Assembly (NCBI GenBank): GCA_903813345.2 | Contig: CAIIXF020000004.1 | Location: 18,339,513 to 18,403,512 of the forward strand | Length of the DNA stretch: 64,000 bases | Source of the DNA: Owenia fusiformis | Lineage: Eukaryota; Annelida; Polychaeta; Sabellida; Oweniidae | Direction of reading: 5' to 3' | Made by a program: the position numbers and the translations under genes | The notes under the pieces: generated by a model | What the model was told of the DNA's origin: nothing | Databases searched by the model: none | Seen by the model: only the letters and a program-made list of their open reading frames with translations | Shown: piece by piece, positions 13,101 through 25,100 of the stretch | Numbering within the stretch: position 1 is the stretch's first letter | Layout: each line of letters begins with the position of its first letter

Positions 13101-16100
13101 AATCTTTGCAATTTGTTTCTCCCCAATTCTGTTCCATTCCATGCCAGCTCTAATGCTGTAGGAATATGAACACAACCCACTCATTTACTATGCACTATGC
13201 CGCATAGAATATTCCCAGTAAGGCCATTCTTCTATTCTAGTTAGGTAGTTTATCTCAAAGGTGGATCTTTGCATGACACTGACCTGACCACAAAGCTTTC
13301 CTAAGTCAATTTATCTATATAACCCTTGTGTTCATTGAGATATGATCTTTATACTTTCTGCATAGATACTCACAAATCTTCACACTCTGCATGATATTCC
13401 CAAAGCTTGACACTTTTTGCATAGATGCTCATATTTTATGACACTTTCTGCATAGATGCTCATATATTATGACACTTTCTGCATAGATGCTCATATTTTA
13501 TGACACTTTCTGCATAGATGCTCAAATATTTTGACACTTTCTGCATAGATGCTCATATATTATGACACTTTCTGCATAGATGCTCATATACTTTGACACT
13601 TTCTGCATAGATGCTCATATTTCATGACACTTTCTGCAAAGATGCTCATATACATGTATTATGACACTTTCTGCATAGATGCTCATATTTTATGACACTT
13701 TCTGCATAGATACTCATATATTATGACACTTTCTGCATAGATGCTCATATTTTATGACACTTTCTGCATAGATGCTCATATTTTATGACACTTTCTGCAT
13801 AGATACTCATATATTTTGACACTTTCTGATTTAATGCTTAATATTTTGATACTTTCTGCATAGATGCTCATATATTTTGACACTTTCTGATTTAATGCTT
13901 ATATATTTTGACACTTTCTGCATGGATACTCATATATTTTGACACTTTGTGCATTAGATGCTCATATATTTTGGTACTTTCTGCATAGATGCTCATTGCT
14001 CATATATTTTGACACTTTCTGATTTGATGCTTATATATTTTGACACTTGGCATGGATGCTCATATTTTTTGACACTTTCTGAATTGATGCTCATATATTT
14101 TGACACTTTCTGCATAGATTCTCATATACTTTGACACTTTCTGCATGGATGCTCATATATTTTAACAATTTCTGAATTGATGCTGATATACTTTGACACT
14201 TTCTGAATTGATGCTCATATATTTTGACACTTTCTGAATTGATGCTCATATATTTTGACACTTTCTGAATTGATGCTGATATACTTTGAATTTTTCTGAA
14301 TTGATGCTCATATATTTTGACACTTTCTGAATTGATGCTCATATATTTTGACACTTTCTGAATTGATGGTCATATATTTTTACACTTTTCGAATTGATGC
14401 TCATATAATTTGACACTTTCTGAATTGATGGTCATATATATTTACACTTTTCGAATTGATGCTCATATAATTTGACTCTTTCTGAATTGATGCTGGGCTT
14501 TCCCTTTTGCAAAGATTCTCCAAAGAATCAGATTTTCGTGAATTTATATTGCTCTGTAAATGTATCATTTTGGTTTCATATTTTTCTCCTTGAAATTAAC
14601 CAATTAGACATTGGTAGGGCTACAATTGCCAAAATACCACACCTCATGAATTTGTAAATACCCTTGAATAATCTGCATACCAAGTGATATCAATTTTATT
14701 TGCATTGTTAAAACTTGTATTTCATTACTTTCAGATCAAAGCTTCCAGGAACAACAAAGGACCATATGACTTCTTTGGTATAAAACCTGTCCAGGATCTT
14801 GGAACTAATAATGTAAGTATGGAACAAGAGGGTTGGTTTGGAAATGAAATGAGACATTTATTCCATTCTGTGCCAGCCCTATGTAAAATGAATGGGTAAA
14901 ACACAAGTTCATGTCACAACCAAGAAGTGACAATTATTGTAATGATCCTTTGAACCCACTGGGCTCAAGACATCATCCATACATTTAACCCTTTAATATA
15001 TATGTCCAGCATCTGTATTAGAATTGTTACATTTTTGCAACTATTTGCAATAACTAAAAAAGGTTATGTTGAGAAACTTTATATGAAGCATCCTTTTATG
15101 TAACGGTATGTAGAGCCACTTGTGACATCACTGGTCTATAAACATCAACAACATGGCAATGGAAACACCCTTGCTATGAGTATCCATGCTCACTCTACAA
15201 AACTAAGCCGTGACGTCATAACAATGGAGTTTTATTGTCGTGTGTATCTAATAGTATGTATTTTCTACAATATTGTTATGACGTCATAACAATTGAAAGA
15301 TGAAGTTCCATTAATCTGAAGCTATTTTCACCCAGTTTTGTCATGAAATCTTGAAATTATGGCATAATACAGAGTCATGAGAAAAACTTTCTTGTACTCA
15401 TACCTGCGCAATATCTTTCATCCTTGACTCGCTTTGATAATGTTTCTTTATCTTGTCTGCGACTCGATAAAGAAGAATTTTCAAAGCTCATCAAGAATGG
15501 AAGATCTTGCACAGGTATTCACATAAGAACCTTTATATTATGTTTCAAGTATGAGCTTCAGATCAAATACATGTAGGTGTGCATGTGCATGCATAAATCT
15601 ATAAGATACAATAGATATTTGATGATTTTCAGGGTGCTGTATGGACTATGAAGTTCTCACACTGTGGCAGGTTGTTGGTAAGTAAAAGTTGTTATAAAAA
15701 CAAAATTGCCCGGTGACTTGTTTTCCTTGTATACAAATTGAGATGCCAAAAATTAGTTTCAGCAAGTAACGTTATTTAGCTTTGAAAGTTGTGAATAATT
15801 CATAAAGTTAAACTCCAAATATGGATTTTTTTGTGAATTATTTAGAAAATAGTAATGTATTATTTTAGGCCACAGGAGGACAAGATAGTGTTATAAGAAT
15901 ATGGGTGCTCAAAGATGCGTATGCCTACTTTGATGATATGAGGCAGAAATACAGTGAAAGTAAGCTATTTTGATCTCTTCATCATTGCGAATATTTCAAA
16001 AGCATGAAATTGATTTATTAGGGAAAGGGTGAAGAACTGTTGTCTGTTGGGGTTTAGTTATGTTAAGTCAGGTTATTTTAAAGTGAGTACAAGTAATAGT

Positions 16101-19100
16101 TATATTATACCAGGTAAGCCATAGAACCCTTTAATATAATCATCCTCTGAAGTCACTGGGCTCAAGACATCATCCACACATTTAACCCTTTATATAATCA
16201 TCCTCTGAAGGCACTGGGCTCAAGACATCATCCACACATTTAACCCTTTAATACAATCATCCTCTGAAGGCACTGGGCTCAAGACATCATCCACACATTT
16301 AACCCTTTAATATAATCATTCTCTGAATGCACTGGGCTCAAGACATCATCCACACATTTAACCCTTTAATATAATCATCCTCTGAAGGCACTGGGCTCAA
16401 GACATCATCCACACATTTAACCCTTTAATATAATCATTCTCTGAACGCACTGGGCTCAAGACATCATCCACACATTTAACCCTTTAATATAATCAATCTC
16501 TGAACGCACTGGGCTCAAGACATCATCCACACATTTAACCCTTTAATATAATCATTCTCTGAACGCACTGGGCTCAAGACATCATCCACACATTTAACCC
16601 TTTAATACAATCATCCTCTGAAGGCACTGGGCTCAAGACATCATCCACACATTTAACCCTTTATATAATCATCCTCTGAAGGCACTGGGCTCAAGACATC
16701 ATCCACACATTTAACCCTTTAATATAATCATCCTCTGAACGCAGTGGGCTCAAGACATCATCCACACATTTAACCCTTTAATATAATGATCCTCTGAACG
16801 CACTGGGCTCAAGACAATATCCACACATTCTTTCATTCTACCAGAAGAAAGAGGTTGTTCTGGAGGCCTGTGTTTGGAGGATAATTGTAATATAATATTC
16901 ATTTGTTTGTTTCACTGTAACTGATGCTCACTTCTTTGTAATATTATCTAGGTAAAGTGTCCCCTGCACCTTCTCAGGAAAGTCTAGGCTCAATGTCAGA
17001 AACTCACTCAGAAACAGCCTCATTATCAGATATTGGGGTAAGTTGATATTAATTTGTAAAATAAATTCTTGTAATATAGTTTATTTATTTGAATATCAAT
17101 ACAGGACAAAACATTATTGGTCATGTAATGAAAATATTTTGTTATAAGTACTGATGCTGAATCTTCAACAGATGGAGAACAATGCCACTGTTTTCAGTAC
17201 CACTGCCCTGTGGAACTGGAATATATGAAAAGATTGAAGCATGGACTAAGATTTTATATTACTGCTTCTCTTGGCAAGTTCTTTCATTATATACTTGACC
17301 ATGCTTCAATCTGATTCATAGATACACCTGTAAATGTTGATTTAGAGATCAGTTTCACAGTGCATGCATGTGCATGTCATAGCATTCAGTTTTGCCTGTT
17401 TCCTCACAATGGACCGAAGCTGTAAATTGATTCATGGTTTACCTTGATTTTATTTTGCATTTAGTCTTTCAGTTTCTTATCATACTACAATAATAATACA
17501 TAATGATCAGGTCGGTAGGTACCCTGCTACATAATATAGTACAATATAATTAATTGTCAAATTGACAATAATTTGATTCGATGAACATATGCATGATTTA
17601 GGATGGAGATTCCGAGAGTAAGGCAAAAGAGACGAGCGTAGAAGAGGAAGAGGAGGTACTATATTGTATATGTATATTCAAGGAGAACTCTGGCATTTCT
17701 CTAATTTCATCACTAATATACACTGCATTTTCTCTAATCTTACAATCTTACATCACACTTTCAAGGATGGGGTCATACTGTATTTGCATTTTGGAAAATC
17801 TGTCCAGTGTGAACCCTAGCTTCATAATGGAACAGAATGTCCATTCAAGAATATATGGCCATACTGTGTAAGAATATCATACTGTGCTGTGTACAATTTA
17901 TGCTCCAGACTTGTCACTGTATATGTGCCTATTGAAATCTAAAAAGTAAACTTCTGAAGACACAGATATGTTAACAAATCACTCAGTTAGGCAACATTCT
18001 GAGAAATGCCTTACACTCTTTTACAGTAGACACAAACAGCACCGCATCACAGATTCATGGATCTGGTTGCATGGGAAAGGGAAATCATGTGTGACTATCT
18101 TCCAAATCACTTTTTGGGGCTATTGGTATTTAACATTATTATGCACCTCATTAAAATACTCAAATCTGATTGGTTCTTAGTTGCTTGTAATTTGGCAATA
18201 CTCTGCTCTTTTCTGAAAACTGCCGGATATTTTTTTAATATCTGACCCTTTCGAGAAAAAGGGTCGGATATTTTTTTCAATGTTTTTACAACATTCCCAC
18301 TTCAGAGTTTTATTTCTTAATAACTAGAGTACTACTTAAAGCTTACATCTGAAACTGGCGGAAAATAGGAGAAAAAAATGCACTTAATCAATCACAATTA
18401 CCCTTATAATTCAAAAGTTACATATAATTATGCAAGAACGTCTCGAATAAATAAAAATTAAATTCCCGGGGCAAATATTTTTGTCCAGTGTAGCGAATAA
18501 ACTGGCCGGAAGTCGTCTGAGTTTTGAAAGAAAAAATAAATAAATGTCAAAATAATATCAACTAAACGACAGTTTAAGCCTGTACTCCAGTAAGTAGGGC
18601 TACTCCACTTAACTTTGATTGGGAGGTGCCGCCTCGCCCAATATTTTTTCTCGAATAGGTATTCTGCCATATCCAGCTCCTGATCATCCAGTATTTGTTT
18701 AGTATACATGTACTCTTTGACAGTATACACCTATGATTACCAGTTGCATTTGCTGCAATTGTAACTGTCGTGACATTTGGCATTGTTGGGCCTGAACTTT
18801 TTCTCTTCTTGATTTAATTGATTTTAACTTGTAGACCTATATTTCAAATAATTTCATTTAATATTTCAGGCTACTGGCTTTGGGGATTATGTAGAATTAC
18901 ATTAATATGTTTATTCTTAAGTGCACTTGAGCTAACTTTTGTAATGTCATTTTAATATTGGTTTTCATCTTCCCTTTTTCTTCTCTACTCAGATCTAAAT
19001 CTAAACTATGTTGGTAACATCTACAACTGATTTTGTAAATAAATAACAGCTCCTAATTTACAAGTTATTACTTTTATGTTTGATATAATATCTCTGTGAT

Positions 19101-22100
19101 TGTATTTGGGTAAGTTAGGAAAAACTGCCACAAGAGGCCTAGTGGTTTGTCAATTTTAGATTTTGAATAACTAGTTTAATTTCTGATTGTGGAAGAGGCT
19201 CAGAATAACGTAGATCAATTTCTGTTTTGTAGTAGTGACTCAAAATCAGAATGCATATTGTCTCAATTATATCACAAGGCTAATTGAATATTTGTTAATG
19301 CTAATATTTCTTTGGAAGTTTTGAAGCAGACAGACTGGCCACTTATGACTCTTATGTTAAAACAATTATTGTGACACCATGTATTTATAAAAATTCTTTT
19401 TATGTTTCAGGCTGTTGGTGGTGAGGAAGATGAAGATCGTCACGCACCATTTGTTAGAAAGCCATTTTGTATTTACCGTGGCCATACAGCGGATGTACTG
19501 GATATATCTTGGTCTAAGGTACTTTCAATTTCAGCTGTTGATCATAAAGAATTATTGTCTTACTTTAAATTGTCAATCATAAATAACACTGTCCTTTGAG
19601 GTCCATATGTCAAACAACATCATTTACACCATTTATACAATACAAAGCAATTACTTACTATCCTATATCTGATTATTATCCCATCGAACGAAATTCGGAG
19701 GGATATAGGGAACGCCTCCGTCCGTCTGTCTGAATTTATCTTTGTGGAAAGATTGTATGCTTCAGTTGCTCTTTAACAAAACATGTGGGACAGTGTATCT
19801 ATATATTACAAGATGTCCGTACGTACGTCTGTCCGTCCGGGCAACAACTCAAATACTGTTGCCCGATTTTGTTCATATTTTGTACACATATACCCTATGG
19901 GGGTAGAAGTTCTGCTCGAAAGCTGATTTTCAAAATAGCCGCTCATTTAAAAATGGCGGCCATTTTAGTGCTGATTTTACAGTAGTTTAGGTGCAATATG
20001 TAAAACTGTAATAGCAATATGTTTTAAATGTAAAAAAATTATATAGGACATTAATAAAGCTAGAAATGTAGATATTAAAGAAGCACATGGCAGCCATCTT
20101 GAAAAATGGTGGCATTTACTCGTTATTTTACGATTTTTGCTGTAACTTTAAAAGTAGTGGAGTGATTTTGTTCATATTTGGTATGTGAATGCTATAAGCA
20201 TGGCACACTGGTTAATGACAATTTTGGTAGAAGGTGGCCATTTTAACATAATTTACTATAACTCAAAAATTAGTGGAGCGATTTTGATCATATTTGGTAT
20301 GTGAATACTATAAGCATGGCACACTGTCTAATGACAATTTTGGTAGAAGGTGGCCATTTTGCTGTTGTGTAGTTTAGAATTACTTTACAATATAGCCCAT
20401 TCATATCCTAATTTTATCTAACTCCATCCGATCTTGGATGGATTTCTCATCCTAGATCGATTAGGTATCAGAATTAAAGTGCCTTTTCTGTTTTTCAGAA
20501 TTACTTTGTCTTATCTTCCTCCATGGATAAGACTGTTAGACTGTGGCATGTGTCCAGAAAGGAATGCTTATGTTGTTTCCAACATATTGACTTTGTTACT
20601 GCCATAGCGTTCCACCCAAGGGTGAGCATACTCATTATATACTACATTCTCCCAACATATTGACTTTGTTACTGCCATAGCGTTCCACCCAAGGGTGAGC
20701 ATACTCATTATATACTACATTATCCCAACATATTGACTTTGTTACTGCCATAGCGTTCCACCCAAGGGTGAGCATACTCATTATATACTACATTCTCCCA
20801 ACATATTGACTTTGTTACTGCCATAGCGTTCCACCCAAGGGTGAGCATACTCATTATATACTACATTATCCCAACATATTGACTTTGTTACTGCCATAGC
20901 GTTCCACCCAAGGGTGAGCATACTCATTATATACTACATTATCCCAACATATTGACTTTGTTACTGCCATAGCGTTCCACCCAAGGGTGAGCATACTCAT
21001 TATATACTACATTATCCCAACATATTGACTTTGTTACTGCCATAGCGTTCCACCCAAGGGTGAGCATACTCATTATATACTACATTCTCCCAACATATTG
21101 ACTTTGTTACTGCCATAGCGTTCCACCCAAGGGTGAGCATACTCATTATATACTACATTATCCCAACATATTGACTTTGTTACTGCCATAGCGTTCCACC
21201 CAAGGGTGAGCATAACTTGTCTTTACATTCTTAATCTCAGGTCTATTGTATTGTAAGAACAAGTTATAGGTTATATTAATTCTTTTAACCTTGGTGTCAT
21301 CCAGAAGTCACCAGAAGTGGTGACATATGGTGATAGTTTCCAACTGTGGATGGTGTTCGATGTTTGGCGGTCGATGTTCTGAGTTTGGTGTGACATTTTG
21401 CATGTTAATGCCTAGTTTTAATTTTGGCACTGAGCTCCTTGCTTATGAACATGTTCTTTAGACAAAATGTTTTGTTTTAAGCTGTACAAAATCATGTTCC
21501 TTTAGCATTAAATCACACCTAAATCATTGAGACTTGTGCTTGCTTAAAGTCCTTTAATATAGCTCAAAATTAGTGGTAAACAAGTCTTTATTCATGCAGG
21601 CCCATAGCAGAAAATTGAAAATTGTCAAATTCTATTGGACTTTTTTGAAAACTGAACCCCCTTGGCAAAAACTGGCTACTGGCCTTAGAACTGACACTAT
21701 TGATGTGCTTTCTATCACAATACTGAAGATTCCTTTCTCACTTCAGGATGACAGGTATTTCCTGAGTGGATCCCTAGATGGTAAGCTAAGACTCTGGAAC
21801 ATTCCCGACAAGAAGGTGGCGCTGTGGAATGAAGTGCGTGATGGCTCAACGCGGCTCATTACAGCCGCAAACTTTTGTCAAAATGGAAAATTTGCAGTAG
21901 TAGGCACTTATGATGGGAGGTGTATATTCTTTATAACTGAGGTGAGTTTACTAGAATTATCAGTCTAGCCTTGCTTCGTGACTCTGGACCCCCTTCCCCT
22001 TGTAGTGGTGGTGTTGTGTAATGTTGGGGGTTCCCAAAGGTGTGTAGCGAGACAACTGTCAGTTATTTATTGGTTCACTTTGATTCATTATAAGCTGTAT

Positions 22101-25100
22101 TCAAAAATTGCCACTTGTGACCATATTCAATACCTCATTACTCCTACTCAAATTTTAATATTTCAAAATGTGATGCAATATTCGATGGAGAATATTTCAG
22201 AATGAATTTGCAGGCCCCCTTAAAGAATCTGAATCTACCTTTTCCAGTAATTATCCGAACTTCCCTCATTTTGAGTTATTTTTTGCATTATTTCAATAAT
22301 TTATCGTTTTTTTGATTACCTAAGATATTTCAGGTACATGTAAAGATAGAAATATATGAGATCTATAACTTTATCTTGATTAATAAAGACTAAGAATATA
22401 AAAAAACGATCTATTAGATGGGCGATAATGTTTGCACTTTGCAAACAAAAGATGACCATTAAATTGACGATGTGTAAAATTTACAGAACTTTTTGATGAC
22501 TGGTTTAAGAGAAACGTGTGTTCAAAAAGTTCACCATATCGATACCCATCCTTTGGAAATTTTCATCAAATTCATTGTTAAGTGGCACCAAAATCGGGAA
22601 ACCCCTTCATGATAAAGCACTTCTATGGATACATATAGAACTAATAGAAACCTAATCTTAAAATCTTAAAATGCCGAACACTTTTTCAGTACACCAAACT
22701 ACATATGGCAGGATATTTTTATTATAACAGGTTCATTTTGTGTTTCTGTGTGATACCTTAAATAGTCTTCTGACAGGCCAGCCATGAGCTTCTTAATTAT
22801 TGAATTGATAAAACAATCGACTGGCAATATTTGCACAGGGAGGTCAGGAAGTGCTTTGAAATATCAATAAGTACTGCAGATAAGTGATGCCCTTACAAAG
22901 GATTCATCTGGATTGGAACAAAACAACACATACATGTATGGAAACATTTACACAGTTTATTGCATACATGTATTTAGAAATCTCACATTTGATTTCAATT
23001 AAGGATATAATAATTATACTATTTCTGAAATGGTTTTCCTCCCTCTCTATGATGTTTGATAAGTTTGTACACATGCAAACAAGCAGTGAGTAAATATACC
23101 ATTTGCAAGGTTAGATCAATATCTGATGTGATAAATTAAATATTCAAATGAAAAACAAACACTTCAGCATCATGTATTAATTTATCTGAGCAGTGTGTAA
23201 GGTAGGAGATATAGCTCAGTGGTAGAGCATTCGACTGCAGATCGAGAGGTCCCTGGTTCAAATCCGGGTGTCTCCTTCAGTTTTTTCAGATCAGATATTT
23301 TAGAATTTGTATTTCAAGGGCTATAATTTTATTATTTTCATAATATGTATTGGTGTTGTCAATTTTTTCAAATTGAATCTGCTCGATTTGATATATGATG
23401 CAATACCTTCCGTGTTTATATTGCTAAGGTTAAGACCCTTTTTAATGCAAATAATATAATGAATATTTCAGAAAAATGCGCAAATGGCGTAACTAAGAAT
23501 TACCAGTATATAAAAAATGCCAAATATCATAGTGTTATGATTTTTCAAGAGATCCTAGAATGATTGAATCAATTATGCAGAAATTATGACAGATGTAATG
23601 TTTTTATCGTACCTAACAAGAGGTACGATATTGTAGTCAGCTTGACGGGCGGCGGGCGGGCAGGCGGCGTCTCGCTTTTCAGCTTGTCTACAGGTTTCCA
23701 GCCAAACCATTTGAGGGATTCATCTGAAATTTTCAGGGATGTTTCTACATATCAAAGTCAAGAACTGATTAGTTTTTGGGCATTCTGGGTAAATTTTAAG
23801 GTGGCCATTTTGGATTTTCCGTCCTAAAATCTTCACTTTCAAGACTTGTCTACAGGTTTTCAGCCAAACCATTTGAGGGATTCATCTGAAATTTTCAGGG
23901 ATGTTTCTACATATCAACGTCAAGAACTGATTAGTTTTTGGGCATTCTGGGTAAATTTTAAGGTGGCCATTTTGGATTTTCCGTCCTAAAATCTTTACTT
24001 TCAAGACTTGTCTACAGGTTTCCAGCCAAACCTTTTGAGGGATTCATCTGAAATTTTCAGGGATGTTTCTACATATCAACGTCAAGAACTAATTAGTTTT
24101 TGGGCATTCTGGTTAAATTTTAAGGTGGCCATTTTGGATTTTCTGTCCTAAAATCTTCACTTTCAAGACTTGTCTACAGATTTTCAGCCAAACCATTTGA
24201 GGGATTCATCTGAAATTTTCAGGGATGTTTCTACATATCAACGTCAAGAACTGATTGGTTTTTGGGCATTCTGGGTAAAGTTTAAGGTGGCCATTTTGGA
24301 TTTTCCATCCTAAAATCTTCACTTTCAAGACTTGTCTACAGGTTTCCAGCCAAACCATTTGAGGGATTCATCTGAAATTTTCAGGGATGTTTCTACATAT
24401 CAACGTCAAGAACTGATTAGTTTTTGGGCATTCTGGGTAAATGTTAAGGCTGCCATTTTAGATTTTCCGTCCTAAAATCTTGTCTCGAGGCTTGTCTACA
24501 GGTTTCCAGCCAAACCGTTCAAATTTTTATTACATATGTTACACAGTGATAAGTTCTAGAGCTGATTAACTTTTTCTGCGGCCATCTTGCTTTCTTGGTC
24601 AACAAGACCACAATGCTGTGTTTTAGGTACGATATTGTTCACGTCTGTGCCTTGTTCTCCTATTTTGGCAATGTTAAATAGTGTTATTGTGACAGCCATT
24701 GATTTCGAAAATCATAGCAAACTCAACTTTATAACTGTGTTACCCATGTTGTTTAAAAGTATTGTTCATTTGTTGTTGATATTATTAATTTTTACGAAAG
24801 TTTGTTAAATGTATGTAGCCTGATTTTAACCTATTACATATCTTGTGTCTTTTAGCAACTGAAATATTTCACACAGATCCATGTGAGATCAACCAGGGGC
24901 AAGAATGCTAAAGGACGCAAGATCAGTGGAATAGAGCCACTACCAGGGGAGGATAAGGTTTGTCAATCAGTTGTATGATCCTTCCTAATAAAACACTTCA
25001 TAAATGGTCATTTGCATTATAGTAAACACAGCCTCATGTATGATTCAGAGGATAACAAGAAACACATAATATAAATTCAAGGCAATGCTTCTGTGCTGCT

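Noticed and set aside
16124-16830. CRISPR-like regular repeat
   Set aside because: Units abut with no unique spacers and the context is an animal intron; it is a minisatellite.
18871-18905. Possible alternative last exon of WDR44 (acceptor aatatttcag followed by [11 protein letters not shown] and stop)
   Set aside because: The frame fits and an acceptor is present, but it would remove most of the WD domain and has no family match or clear poly(A) signal.
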